Shown here: in pieces, positions 11,264-23,581 of the stretch
Position numbering within the stretch: the stretch's first letter is position 1
How the letters are laid out: each line of letters opens with the position of its first letter
Assembly: GCA_949751835.1 (NCBI GenBank)
Contig: CATKHK010000006.1
Span: 558,001-622,000, forward strand
DNA length: 64,000 nt
Reading direction: 5' to 3'
Origin: Blepharisma japonicum
Taxonomy: Eukaryota; Ciliophora; Heterotrichea; Heterotrichida; Blepharismidae
Notes under the pieces: generated by a model
Database searches by the model: none
What the model saw: the letters and a program-made list of their open reading frames with translations, nothing else
Told to the model about the DNA's origin: nothing
Program-made: the position numbers and the translations under genes

Positions 11264-12559
11264 ATGACCTCAATCAAGCTCTTTTTTGCTGATGAATGCC
11301 GTAGAATCCCACATGCACCTCCTACGATCATCCAGCTTCGAGAAAAAATAAAAGAACTATTTGGCATTGAAAATCCACTTATCCAATATAAAGATGAAGA
11401 AGATGATCTAATTACAATTCAAACTCAAGAAGAATACGCAGAGTCGCTTACTGCAGCACATAGAGCACCATTGAAGCTATATATCGGCCAGGCCTTAAAC
11501 TTCGCATCAATCCTTGCAAGTGTTCCTTTATGCAGTTCTGATGCAGGCCACGAAAGTGAAGAGGACATTGAGCTGCTTGAATCTGGATCAGCAGAAGTTG
11601 AAAATGACGCAGCTGTATTAAATGCCGTCGAAAAATCTATAGAAACTGCAGAAATTGAGTATCAAGAAGCAGGGAACTCAGTTATTATTCCACAAACATC
11701 AGAACAAGCTAGCAATACAAGCTTAGTAACAGAAGAAAAAGGGATCATCACAACTGGGTTTCAAATGATTGATGAATCCTGCTGCTCAAAAGTCGAAACT
11801 GCTGAGAGCGGCTGTGATGCCAAAAAGTTCTCGTCGCAAAATATAGAAACTGTACCTTTTCAAATTGAAAGTGTGGAATCAGAAACAGTACAAATTCCTA
11901 TGATAGAAAATTCTTCTAATACTGCACTGCTACAAATGAAAGAGACAGGGGTTGGCCCTAAAAAGGGAGGGGAAATAGGAGTCCAAAGCATTGAAGCTAT
12001 GCCTGGGCTTCTTGAAAGTTTAAGAAGTATCATTAGAGAAGAAATCGGGAATCTGGATAAGCTAAAATTGTCGGGTATACAAGTTGTGCATCAAGTAGAA
12101 TGCAAGATATGCCATACGAAGCCTATAATTGGAATTAGATATAAATGCCAAGATTGTGGGTTTAGCCTTTGTGAAGTTTGTGAGGATTCTTTTGATCATG
12201 AACATCCAATGTATAAGATGAAAAAAGCTGAAGAAGCTGCAATAAAACCTCTTCCAGCCCCAATTTTGAATCTTCCTCATTTATTACCTAATATTGAAAA
12301 AGAGCCAGCTAAAAAAGCATTTGAACCTCCAAAACCTTTCCCTGTTATACCACCTCCTATGAAATACCCTGATATTGAGCCAATAAAACCACAAAATCCA
12401 CTCGAGGAAATCAACAAAGTCTCTAAAATGTCAGAAAGGTTCCAAAAAGCCAAACAATTGATGGATCTAGGCTTCAAAGACGAAAAGAAAAACCTAAGAG
12501 CGCTAGAAAAAGCTAATTATAATCTGGACCAAGCAGTTGAAATACTATTAGAAGAATAA
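11264..12559 (+). CDS. PB1-ZZ-UBA adaptor, p62/NBR1-like selective autophagy receptor (431 aa)
   Basis: Domain order is visible: an N-terminal PB1 domain (about 1-78, with a basic start and an acidic loop YKDEEDDLITI), a low-complexity acidic region, a ZZ zinc finger (about 274-320, CKICHTKPIIGIRYKCQDC then CEVCEDSFDHEHPM) and a C-terminal UBA domain (about 390-431, LMDLGF...ALEKANYNLDQAVEILLEE). This is the architecture of p62/SQSTM1 and NBR1, which link ubiquitinated cargo to Atg8. An Atg8-binding motif is not certain; FQMI near residue 165 after acidic residues is a weak candidate. There is no visible NBR1 four-Trp domain, so it is closer to p62. No introns or TGA codons. Confidence 0.82.
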   Translation: MTSIKLFFADECRRIPHAPPTIIQLREKIKELFGIENPLIQYKDEEDDLITIQTQEEYAESLTAAHRAPLKLYIGQALNFASILASVPLCSSDAGHESEEDIELLESGSAEVENDAAVLNAVEKSIETAEIEYQEAGNSVIIPQTSEQASNTSLVTEEKGIITTGFQMIDESCCSKVETAESGCDAKKFSSQNIETVPFQIESVESETVQIPMIENSSNTALLQMKETGVGPKKGGEIGVQSIEAMPGLLESLRSIIREEIGNLDKLKLSGIQVVHQVECKICHTKPIIGIRYKCQDCGFSLCEVCEDSFDHEHPMYKMKKAEEAAIKPLPAPILNLPHLLPNIEKEPAKKAFEPPKPFPVIPPPMKYPDIEPIKPQNPLEEINKVSKMSERFQKAKQLMDLGFKDEKKNLRALEKANYNLDQAVEILLEE

Positions 12560-12866
12560 GTAATATTATCAGATTAATTTCTTCAATAAATCATTATGAT
12601 TAATCAGTGTCCATTTCTATAATACAGTATCCATTCTGTGATGGAACTAGAAAGAATTAGCTTTTCTAATACAAGATTGTGCACGCTAAGGCTATAAGAA
12701 ATTCTCTTGAAGAATTTTATATGTACTTGAAATCAATCTACATGAAACAACTATTGTTATCTTTTCTTTTAAGAAAGCTTGGACGATCAAAAAATGCAAA
12801 AAGAAAAGAGAAGAAAGTTGATTAATATTGATCATTATTTATAATATTGGTCCAGTTTTTTACTGT
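12560..12866. other. Convergent intergenic region
   Basis: About 300 bases between the 3' ends of the PB1-ZZ-UBA gene and the DYRK gene. No open frame or RNA structure that I can support. Confidence 0.6.
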
Positions 12867-14522
<1,656 letters not shown>

Positions 14523-14996
14523 GATATATATTAAAGTAATGCAGAATTATAAATTTCTATGGAAGAAGTTTGATAATAATTACTTTAAGAGTTAATAAAT
14601 GGAAAAAAAAGAAGAAATGAGATTAAAATTTCTGAAATTTAAAATCATGAAATTTGAGTGAGCAATTTTTAAAGATCATTTAATTAAAAGTGAATGGAGA
14701 TAAGAAAATTTTGAAGTACAATGAAGAAAGATTCATTTGAAAAATACTAGCAGTTATGGCTTTATAATCTTGCTATAAATCTGAAGCTTAACATATGTGG
14801 CTAGAAATGATTTTTTGAAATTTCCATTGTGATGATTTTTAATTTATTTATTAACTGATAAAATAACAATAACTATTTTCTTAAAATTATTTTTATTCTT
14901 ATTTAATTCAAACTCATATAATCAAGATTTTTATCAGTCGCTCTCTTAATAAAAATTAAGCAATTAAAATTAAATTTGAATTATTATATACCGACA
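14523..14996. other. Intergenic, AT-rich
   Basis: 474 bases between the DYRK start and the CFAP20DC stop, both on the minus strand. Very AT-rich with no supported gene, repeat or RNA. Confidence 0.6.
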
Positions 14997-16379
14997 CTAA
15001 CGAACATTATAATATTCCTGTGTCGTAGGGCTATAAAAGCACTTTAAAACACTATCATATACTAATTCTTTCAATTCTTCTGATTTTCTATCAGAATTAT
15101 CTTCCTCCACTAAAGGTGGAGAAAACTGCCTATGTTGCAGTGCATCCCACATTCCTTTCTCAAAATAAAAGGGTTTCGGCAAATTGATTTCTTTAGTTTC
15201 CGTTTCCGACTTCCCATTAAACGATAGCGGTATTTTATTCGGTGTTTTCGTCAAAGACCCATCTTCTTTTCCATCATATTCAATGCTTTCAGTTAAAATT
15301 TCTTCTTCAACCTCTTCGCCTTCTTCATTCTTTTTACCATGGCTTTGGAATTTAGAATAAAGGTTCATTTCGACAGGTTTTTCTATTGGCTTGGATGGCT
15401 TTAGCTCTAATGGTGGTGGCTTTCTCGGAGTATTCCCACCGCTTGATATAAGCGATTTTGGCTTAGGAGGAGTAACAGTTTTTCCTGTTCGGATCCTTAT
15501 TTGCGATTTTAAGCTGTTGTCTGGCAATTCGAATTCTCCTACGGATAGTTTTTTCGCTCTTGGTGTAACTCCGCAAGTTCCTAATTTTTGTGGTCTTGGC
15601 GGAAGGTTGATATTCTTTCGGCTTAAAGGCGCTGATTTGTGAGGTCTCACTAGAGGTGTTACGATTGAGCTTCGATTTCAAGGCGACGCAGTCCTATTTC
15701 CAAGCTTCCCCATACTGGTGTTTCCTGATATAAAAGGATCAGTAGTTGTAATAGTTTTTTCATCTATTTTTTTTGGAATTCTTTCAGGAGTCAGCAATAA
15801 ATTATGAAAGCTCACATTCGTCATAAATTCTAAATGTTTTGGAAGCGGCTCACAGCCTGCAGTCTTGCTTTCAGCATCAAAAATAGGGCTTCTTATCGTA
15901 AATACATTCCTTAATTTGCAATACGCAAAAATAGTTAGCCCATCTAAGGATCTATGCCCTGCATTCCCAAAACATAAATTTACAATACTTTCAATATCAA
16001 CACATAGGTTTATTCATGTATTTTTTTGAACGTCAGTTGGGATTCTTGCATTCAATGGATTTACTGTAAGGTCTTTGCAGGCTGTTGTGAACAGAATTCT
16101 ACGTTTTACATTGGCTCTATCAGTTATGCGCAGCTCGAATGAAAAGTTGTGAGATCCAGGAATAAAAACTTGTATCACAAGATATGGCTGCAGCAATCCG
16201 AGCTTGTCTATATCATTTGAAGGGATTGCAATTTTTGATAGATGAGTTTCTAAACTAAAAATGTAAGACTTCGCAGATTGATCGTAAAAGGGCTGATATG
16301 ATTTGCTGAGCTTCAGATTTTTGTCTTTAGGATTCAAAATTTCAACAGCTCTGCCACTTTGGAAAGTCTCTTTAAACAT
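14997..16379 (-). CDS. CFAP20DC: CFAP20 domain-containing protein, CFAP20DC-like (460 aa)
   Basis: ATG at 16379, TAG at 14997-14999, two TGA codons as Trp. Residues 1 to about 175 form a CFAP20/DUF667 domain: MFKETFQSGRAVEI at the start, SYIFSLE, LGLLQPYLVIQVFIP, ELRITD.ANVKRRI and KNTWINLCVDI. The Trp of the last segment is the TGA at 16014-16016, at a position that is Trp in animal homologues. The remainder is Pro/Ser-rich and disordered. Starting with this domain and ending in a long disordered tail matches vertebrate CFAP20DC (C3orf67) rather than CFAP20 itself. CFAP20 proteins associate with axonemal doublet microtubules; the role of the DC form is poorly known. Confidence 0.85.
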
Positions 16380-16750
16380 AATATTGCATTTTTTTAATTT
16401 CTTAGATTTTGCTATCTGTTGGATTCAGTTTTTAATCAGAGTGAAACGAAAAACCCCAGAATTTATTAATTTTAGAGTGTAAAAACATAACTGAAGACAA
16501 AGATTTGGGAAATTTAAAAATCTGGGGTTAAGGAAATAGTTGAATAGTTTTTAGTTTTAAATAAAGAGAAAATAGCATTCCATATGATTTTATAGAATAT
16601 CAGTTAGACACTCCTTATTTTTAATTTAAATTTCAAGATCAGAAAATAATTAAGGATAATATTTTAACACTTAAATAAATATTTTTAGAAAATTAAAGTA
16701 ATGAAAATTATGTGTCTATCCAAACTTATTAGATTAGAATAACTTTACGT
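16380..16750. other. Intergenic, AT-rich
   Basis: 371 bases between two minus-strand genes (CFAP20DC upstream flank, acyltransferase 3' flank). Nothing beyond AT-rich sequence is supported. Confidence 0.6.
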
Positions 16751-18664
16751 TTACTTCTTTCTTCCTCCTCTTAGTAAGCTCTTCTCCAAAGTAAGAATTG
16801 GGCTCTCTACCATAAGTGATAATATAGTTCCTGCAATTGCTGAAAACAATAGAGTCCCAACCGCATGATAGCAAATATCTAAATCATCATAATATAGTGC
16901 TTGATCTCTTGAAAAAACGTACCAGTAAATAAACAATGGGTGAACGACATAAAATGCAAAGCTAACTTTCGCAAGTGGAGATAAAATGCGAAGTGTTAAA
17001 ACATATAAAAGACACCTGCAGTACCCAAATAGCATAGGGATTATGAAAAATAGAAGTCCAAAGCAAAAGCCAAAGTGGTCAAATGTCATAAATGCAGCTT
17101 TATGAGGAGTTGACCAATAATCAAGCCCATGTTCATTAAGTTGATAAGGGGAAAAGTTTATGATTACCATCAATGTAAATCCAAAAATATAGCCAATATA
17201 TCGGAATGCTGGGACATGCACCCATTTGAAAGCTTTGATTTCATAATATGAAATAATGTCTCTTTCTGTACGAATGACTGGCTTTTCTTCTTGAATAAGA
17301 TTGTAATTAGGGTTCAATTCAACGTTAAGGCTTTGCTTAGAAGCAGCTTTTTCTGCCTTTGCATCTACTGAAGCGCGATACATAAATCCAATGATCATTC
17401 CTAATAGATAAGGAGACATTCTTGCATAAGGCTTTACATAATTGGCTAGAAATTGGTCTTTATTCCCAAGACCATTTAACAGCGTAGGATTCCAATCATT
17501 AATGTTTGCCTCAATCCCAACTACAAGCCAATTGACTCCTATAAGACCTATACAAGTCAGATATCCCCATAGTTTTTTTTTGTAGTACAGAATAAGTATA
17601 ATTGGGGAAAATACATAAAATTGAACATCATTTGCAATATACCAGCCCCATCCCATGCATGAAAATTGTCCTACTGGGAAAAAGTTATTAACAAATAGCA
17701 AATTTGACCACCAGTAATTTTGGCAAGCATCAGGAGTAACTTCAACGAAAAGCGGCCATTGTGGGCCACTACCTACATATCTAAGTAGGAATGCATATGT
17801 GAAAAAGCACATATAGTATATAGGGATTAGTCTTATAAATCTATGCATCTCAAATACACCCCAATTCATTCTTCCTTTCGATGCTTTTAAATGGGCTGTT
17901 GTCAGAAATGCCAGCAAAAACCCAGCCATCAAAAAGAAAACGTCCACTACATAGATAATCATAAACAAGTGCTGGAAGTCCATTCACAAATCCACAAGCC
18001 TAGCTGGATTTGAAAATGCTCCAGATAATTGATAAATGTAAGAGTGACCGAAAACGACCATAACCATTGAAAATACTCTTATGCCATTGAATATTTGTAA
18101 TGTGTCAAATTCAGTGGGAAGAGTTGTCAGCTTTTTCCAATTTGTCACTAGAGAAAACGCCATAGTTGTCTGTGAAACCGGCCCAAATCTTTTATGAGGA
18201 TTTTTTTGAGCCATAAGGTCGAAAATAGTACCAGCAATTACAGTACCAATTAATAAAATTCATAAAATAAGGGTGAAAATTGCTTTTCCATCCATGCCTT
18301 CACTGTTGAACTCTGTAGGAAAATGAGCCTTGTAACCTTTAATTTGATCATATTGGCTTAGGTTTAATTTCTCATAAATTTCTGCTCCAACCTTTCTATA
18401 ATCATCAAGAGTACAGTTAATTGGACCACAAAAACCAAGCATTATTCTGAAATCGTTTAGTTTGGCCTCAAGAAGTGCATATTTAGCTGTTGTTAAATTA
18501 TTACATTCAGCATACAAGCCTAGGTCATCGAAGCCTTTACCAGAATAATAAATCATTTTTTGGCCTCCTGGGTATTTGTAAGGCATTTCCATTATATCAT
18601 TTCTGCACTTTTCAAGCTCTGCAAGAGCTCCTAAGAGTATTGCAATAAAGATGCAACACTTCAT
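16751..18664 (-). CDS. NRF-6-like membrane acyltransferase (acyltransferase-3 family, 637 aa)
   Basis: Continuous frame from ATG 18664 to TAA 16751, with TGA codons as Trp. A cleavable-looking signal (MKCCIFIAILLGALAELEKC) leads an extracellular or lumenal N-terminal domain with several cysteines (about 20-125), the NRF domain layout. A first membrane span follows near 135, then a Lys-rich loop and an acyltransferase-3 domain with about ten membrane spans. The start of that domain shows GIRVFSMVMVVFGHSY, the conserved N-x-x-R...GH-type entry of the family, and VDVFFLMAGFLLAF. Family proteins move acyl groups to or from lipids or other membrane substrates; C. elegans NRF-6 works in lipid transport. 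Substrate unknown. No introns. Confidence 0.85.
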
Positions 18665-19312
18665 AGTTTAATGTATATAAATGACTGATGAAACAAAATA
18701 TGAGGACAACTTTTTGAAATTGAGAGATTCTCAAGTTTTTTAGTTCTTAAATCTCTGGCTTCTTATCAAATTTTATAAATTTATATATTTAAATAAGTAA
18801 AAACTAACAAATAAGAAAATATCAAATTAAAAGTCTTTAAGATGTTGCTCTTGTTTATGATTGCAAGAGAAAAATAATTTCCAATTCAATATAATACGAC
18901 TACTGTTATAATAATAAATATGTTTCTATAAGCTCTTGTCTACTTTTTAAAGGACTTAAAATTATATCACTTTTGTTTTTAATGTCTTTATAAATTTACC
19001 ATAACCTCTCATATTTCATATTGGAAAGCAACTTTTATTCTTTTATCAAAACATTATGTGTCAAATCTAAATATAAAAAATTAAATTCAAGGCAAATTTT
19101 GATTAAATATCAAGCCTATGGCATATTTAATAATAGAGAACAAGAAGAATTTTATTATCAAAAAACAATTACTTATTAGAGATGTTAATTTATCTTCTTG
19201 AGAGAAAAATTTCAGCTGTTCTTAGGTTTAATTCTTATTTAATATTCAATAATCTCTAATTCTTATACAAATCCAACAACATTCTTAATTCTTTTATAAT
19301 ATTGCTAATTTA
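18665..19312. other. Divergent intergenic region
   Basis: 648 very AT-rich bases separate the divergent acyltransferase (-) and methionine synthase reductase (+) genes. No supported ORF or RNA gene. Confidence 0.6.
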
Positions 19313-20881
19313 ATGGCAGCAAAAATTCTCTGGGCTTCTCAAACCGGCAATTGTGAAGAGATTTCTCGGATAATCTACGAAGAAAGTGCTGAAAAAAGAA
19401 TTCCCTGCGAAAGATACTGCCTCCAAGAGCTCGGGACCTCTTTTAACATTTCCCAAAAAGATGTAATAGTTATAGTTGTCTCAAGCACTGGCGATGGTGA
19501 GCTTCCAGACAACGGTTTAAAATTCTATCGCTGGATCAAGCAACAAGAAGGTACTATTTTTTCTCACGTAAAATATACACTTCTAGGCCTTGGGGATTCA
19601 AATTACAGCACTTTCCAAGGAGGACCTAATACAATTGAACATCATATGAAAAAGCTTGGAGCGACTGAGTTTTATGAAAGAGGAGTGGTAGACGAACAAT
19701 TAGGGATAGAACAGACTGTTGATGCTTGGATTGATGGTCTTTGGGAACCCTTAAAAAAACAAGTAGAAGAGTTATCGAAAGCAGGAAGCGGAGAACAAGT
19801 CAGCCAAGCTATTGAAGATATGCCAAGCATATGGGGAAGAATTTTGGAATATCGAGTACTGACTGAAGAAAATGCTGCGAAAAAAGTCATTGAGATTAGG
19901 ATTACTACTGAAGGGAAAAACTATATACCAGGAACAGCTTTATTTATGTATCCTCAAAATCCTGATGAAAAAGTGACTGAAATGATTACAAAATTAGGAT
20001 TAGAACCGACTCAGTCTATTCTTGATAAATCCCACATATCAAAATCAGTGAGTCATAGATTCCAAACCCCTATATCTATTTTTGATTTTTTTAAGAGGTT
20101 TGTAGATTTTCAATCAGCAATTAAAACACGATGTGCAGTTTATTTAACTTCAATACTTTATAATCCAACAGAGAAAGAAGGATTAACCCATCACATTGAC
20201 CAGTCAAAAATTACGATGCCAGATGAGTTCACTTTTGAAAATATTATAAATAAGTATCATTCTTGGGATGTCCAATCTTTAGATTCATTATTGGATGTCA
20301 TTCCAATACTGAGCCCAAGGAATTATTCAATATCATCGTCACCTACTACATCTCCAGGCTCAATTACGATTGCATTTTCGGTTATGGGGTTATGCACTAG
20401 GTACTTAGAACATGCAGCTTTGAATGATATCAATGTAGAGTATTCTCTTCCAAATGAGCCTGGAGTGTTTTGGGAAGGTATAAAAGCATCACCAAGACCT
20501 ATTATGATCTGTACTGGAACAGGAATTTCTCCTTTCAGAGGAATCCTGGAACATTTGATTTTAAATAACCCAAAGCCTGTTTGGCTTATATATGGTTGCA
20601 GAAATTCACAAAAAAATACTCCACAGAAGAACTTTGACCATGTTTACCAAGAAGACATTAACGGAGCAATTAGAGTACTCGGAGGAAAACTGAGCGTTGC
20701 TAATTCCAGAGCTGGAAATGGACCAAAATACATTCAAGATATCATAAGAAATGAAGCCAACCAAATTCGAGAGTGGGGAAACTCAGCTGTTTTATGTGGA
20801 AATTTTGATTCAAAAGATCTAAAAACAAAACTTCAAGCAATAAATGAAGATTTCCAAGTCTTCTCCGAAATATGGGAATAG
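19313..20881 (+). CDS. MTRR: Methionine synthase reductase-like diflavin reductase (522 aa)
   Basis: Uninterrupted frame without introns. Residues 1 to about 155 are a flavodoxin (FMN) domain: WASQTGNCEEI phosphate loop, SSTGDGELPDN, and LLGLGDSNYSTF followed by a GG...LGATEFY segment and WIDGLWEPL. These resemble methionine synthase reductase more than NDOR1 or cytochrome P450 reductase. An FAD-binding module follows with the PRNYSISSSP motif (near 335-345), then the NADPH domain with CTGTGISPFRG and the C-terminal FSEIWE, whose Trp would stack on FAD. It is shorter than the human enzyme (698 aa), mostly through a reduced linker. Role by family: NADPH to FAD to FMN electron transfer that reactivates cobalamin-dependent methionine synthase. 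Its 3' end lies in a tandem duplication. Confidence 0.82.
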   Translation: MAAKILWASQTGNCEEISRIIYEESAEKRIPCERYCLQELGTSFNISQKDVIVIVVSSTGDGELPDNGLKFYRWIKQQEGTIFSHVKYTLLGLGDSNYSTFQGGPNTIEHHMKKLGATEFYERGVVDEQLGIEQTVDAWIDGLWEPLKKQVEELSKAGSGEQVSQAIEDMPSIWGRILEYRVLTEENAAKKVIEIRITTEGKNYIPGTALFMYPQNPDEKVTEMITKLGLEPTQSILDKSHISKSVSHRFQTPISIFDFFKRFVDFQSAIKTRCAVYLTSILYNPTEKEGLTHHIDQSKITMPDEFTFENIINKYHSWDVQSLDSLLDVIPILSPRNYSISSSPTTSPGSITIAFSVMGLCTRYLEHAALNDINVEYSLPNEPGVFWEGIKASPRPIMICTGTGISPFRGILEHLILNNPKPVWLIYGCRNSQKNTPQKNFDHVYQEDINGAIRVLGGKLSVANSRAGNGPKYIQDIIRNEANQIREWGNSAVLCGNFDSKDLKTKLQAINEDFQVFSEIWE

Positions 20882-20883
20882 CA

Positions 20884-21011
20884 TAATAATTTATTAATTA
20901 AGATATTGGTGTATTATAAGACCCACATTTTGGGCATTTCATTCCAATTATATAATTATGACTTCGTTTTTTCTTACTAAAGCTTACTTCAAGCAATCAT
21001 TGCACAGAATA
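20884..21011 (-). pseudogene. Decayed 3' end of RCHY1 (duplication remnant)
   Basis: The reverse strand closely matches the last exon, the 15-nt intron and the preceding codons of the intact RCHY1 gene at 21707-21830: the CCCAAAATGTGGG zinc-ribbon segment, the intron-like GTAAGCTTTAGTAAG and CAATGATTGCTTGAAG. The intron 3' splice site has changed from CAG to AAG, and upstream coding sequence is absent. It lies directly after the MTRR stop, where the original convergent RCHY1 end would have been. Confidence 0.8.
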
Positions 21012-21022
21012 ATTATATCACT

Positions 21023-21215
21023 TCCTGCAATTTTTGACAATGAATTTTACTTTTTTTATCACTTTAATATTTTTAGCAGAAATTATTAATTTTTCTTTAA
21101 ATTCTTTCTATGATTGAATCTGCTAAACACTTTGCAATTTGAAGCCTATTCAATTAAGACTATTTCTAATATTGGTTTGCTCAATTCTCTTCCTACAATT
21201 TTTGACAATAAATTT
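21023..21215. repeat. Short direct repeat in duplication spacer
   Basis: A block of about 28 bases beginning CTTCCTGCAATTTTTGACAA near 21023 recurs as CTTCCTACAATTTTTGACAA near 21189. It lies in the AT-rich spacer between the two copies of the MTRR/RCHY1 duplication and may mark an earlier duplication step. Confidence 0.6.
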
Positions 21216-21245
21216 TTTTGTTTTATGACTTTATATTTTATAAAC

Positions 21246-21630
21246 TAAAAGCATCGCCAAGACCTATTATGATCTGTACTGGAACAGGAATTTCTCCTTT
21301 CAGAGGAATCCTGGAACATTTGATTTTAAATGACCATAACCTGATTGGCTTATATATGGTTGCAGAAATACCCCACAGAAGAGCTTTGAAAATGTTTACC
21401 AAGAAGACATTAACGGAGCAATTAGAGTACTCGGAGGAAAACTGAGCGTTGCTAATTCCAGAGTTGGAAATGAACCAAATACATTAAAGATATCATAAAA
21501 AATGAAGCCAATCAAATTCGAGAGTGGGGAAACTCAGCTGTTTTATGTGGAAATTTCGTTTAAAGACCTAAAAATAAAACTCCAAGCGATAAATGAAGAT
21601 TTTCAAGTCTTTTCCGAGATATGGGAATAG
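21246..21630 (+). pseudogene. Decayed 3' end of MTRR (duplication remnant)
   Basis: Near-identical to 20482-20881 of the intact MTRR gene, from the ASPRPIMICTGTG codons to the final EIWE and stop. Small deletions (for example where the intact gene reads TTCACAAAAAAATAC) shift the frame. There is no 5' part, so it cannot encode a reductase. Confidence 0.85.
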
Positions 21631-21725
21631 CATGATAATTTATTAATTTAAGATCTTTATGTATTATAAGACCCGAGATATGGGAATAGCATGATAATTT
21701 ATTAATTTAAGATCTTGATGTATTA
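21625..21725. repeat. Tandem repeat of about 50 bp
   Basis: Two adjacent copies of a unit containing GAGATATGGGAATAGCATGA, TTTATTAATTTAAGATCTT and GTATTATAAGACCC. It duplicates the junction between the MTRR pseudogene end and the RCHY1 stop. It accounts for the length difference between the two copies of the larger duplication. Confidence 0.8.
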
Positions 21726-22465
21726 TAAGACCCACAGTTTGGGCATTTCATCCCAATTATATGAAACTTGACTTCGTTTTTTCTGACTAAAGCTTACTTC
21801 AAGCAATCATTGCACAGAATAGTACACCAAACGTTTTCGTATTCTGGTGGCATTGGAGTCGAAGCGACTTCTTGGTCTAATTCTTGATAAAAATCTGAAA
21901 AATCAGCTATAGACTTACAGCATATTGGGCACGTATATCGATGATGCTCCATCATGTCCCTCAAACAAGAATTATGTATAAAATGTCCACACCTAATGGG
22001 AATAACTGATTCCCTACTAGTAAACATGTCTTCTTGGCATACAGCACAATTAGATTTCAAAACACCTGGTATACAGACGTGAGAATCTCGCAAAGCAATG
22101 CTAAGGCACGCTTCACAAGTGTCACAGTGGAAAAAATTTTCTCTAGGACCTACACGGCATATTCCGCATTTATCACAGTGATAAATTTGTTTTGACAAAT
22201 CGTGGTCAAATAAGTGGCAGATCCCACAGAAGTAGTTGCCTAAACAGTTCCCGCAGACTTCGCAGTACTGAGCAATGCCTTGTATATGTTGGCATTGACG
22301 ACATCTAACTGTATTCACATCAGCCCTGACCATTTTGTGCCTTTTTGTCAAATCTTTTTCTTCTTCAAACTTAACCCGATCATGACAATATCTGCATGCG
22401 AAAAACTCTTCACAGCATAAGGATAAAAGGTCGCATCCTCTGTCGTAGTGGGTGCAAGGCTCCAT
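21707..22465 (-). CDS. RCHY1: RCHY1/Pirh2 CHY-zinc-finger RING E3 ubiquitin ligase (247 aa)
   Basis: ATG at 22465. A 15-nt intron (21783-21797) has to be spliced to reach the C-terminal zinc ribbon (HIIGMKCPNCGSYNT) and the TAA at 21707-21709; without splicing a stop falls right after CNDCLK. The N-terminus is a CHY zinc finger (CTHYDRGC, CCEEFFACRYCHD), followed by a CTCHY-type zinc region and a RING finger (CAVCQEDMF...CGHFIHNSCLRDMM...CPICCK). Length and order match Pirh2 (human 261 aa), which ubiquitinates p53 and other proteins; ciliate targets are unknown. It converges on MTRR across duplicated remnants and is divergent from eIF5A, 294 bp away. Confidence 0.93.
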
Positions 22466-22759
22466 ATTTTATTAAGTTTTAGAGCAAATCCATAAGATAG
22501 GCGAAAAAACGCCAGTTGTTAAATCCTTACTGGAAAAAATTAAGTAATGAGTTGGGATAAGGTTGAATTTGTGTATAAGTAAGATAATTAAAGCGAACAA
22601 AATAAAGAAATCTAATAGGAATTTTTATCCTCGATTTTACTGGATTTGTTAATTTTTAGATTTATTAGCTTTTAAGGACAAGAAAATCAGAAGCAGGGAA
22701 AAGTTTTCAGCCTAAAAAATCAACACATCAATAGGTAATAAAGCTCCATATATAAATTA

Positions 22760-23221
22760 ATGGAACACGAAGAAACAGTTGACGTTGTAGTTTCAGGAGC
22801 ATCAGAAACATACCCAAGCCAAGTCGGATCACTTAAGAAGGGTGGGTATTGCGTCCTCAGAGGTCATCCAGTCAAAATCATGGAAATTGCCACAGCCAAA
22901 GTCGGCAAGCATGGCTCAGCCAAAGCCAAAATTACAGGAATCGATGTTTTCACAGCAAATAAATATGAGGAAATCCACCCAACTGCCCACAATATCGACG
23001 TTCCTAACATTTCAAGACTTGACTATACCTTGGTCGATATTGCAAGAGATGGGTTTGTTTCCTTGATGGATGACGCCGGAAATACAAAAGAAGACTTAAA
23101 GCTTCCTGAAGACGAAGAAGGAGCCAAAATCCGTGACTTGTTCGATAATGGAGCCACAGTTTCAGTGACTGTTATGAAAGCTATGGGTCAAGAGAGAATT
23201 ATGGCTGGTAAAGAAATCTAA
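22760..23221 (+). CDS. EIF5A: Translation initiation factor 5A (153 aa)
   Basis: ATG at 22760, TAA at 23219-23221, no intron. The SH3-like N domain carries the hypusination loop AKVGKHGSAKA, placing the modifiable lysine at K50, the same number as in human eIF5A. The C-terminal OB domain (about 85-153) is intact. eIF5A with hypusine relieves ribosome stalling at proline-rich stretches and helps termination. The residue three after the hypusine lysine is Ser instead of the usual His, and Val replaces Thr two before it. Codons are enriched in C/G third positions compared with neighbours, as expected for a highly expressed gene. Confidence 0.97.
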   Translation: MEHEETVDVVVSGASETYPSQVGSLKKGGYCVLRGHPVKIMEIATAKVGKHGSAKAKITGIDVFTANKYEEIHPTAHNIDVPNISRLDYTLVDIARDGFVSLMDDAGNTKEDLKLPEDEEGAKIRDLFDNGATVSVTVMKAMGQERIMAGKEI

Positions 23222-23581
23222 GCAGCTAATACATATGATCTCTTTTAGATAAGTCTTAGTCTTAGAAATAACGTAGAAATATTGGATTTTTTGGGTATTT
23301 AAACTTCTTGTTATAAGTATAGGTTTTTGTGGGAGTTGTGTCAGAACTTAATGGATGGAAAAATACTGTAGAGACAAAAGTGGTATTGCTGATTTCTGTT
23401 TGTGAAATTTAATGCCAGAAAAGAAAATTACTCCAAAAAATTGATAAAACTAAAAAAATTAAACTCTGTGAAGCATTGCTCGTAAAACTGATGAAGATAT
23501 AAAAATAATATAAAGTATGAGGGGAGAACACTTCAAAATTCCATTTTTTAATATTTAATAAAAGTAGTAAATAGAAGTGCC
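23222..23581. other. Intergenic between eIF5A and FIT-like gene
   Basis: 360 bases holding the eIF5A 3' flank and the upstream region of the next plus-strand gene. No other supported feature. Confidence 0.6.

Noticed and set aside
21218-21445. Separate small reductase-like gene
   Set aside because: It is the frameshifted duplicate of the MTRR 3' end and has no flavodoxin or FAD part.
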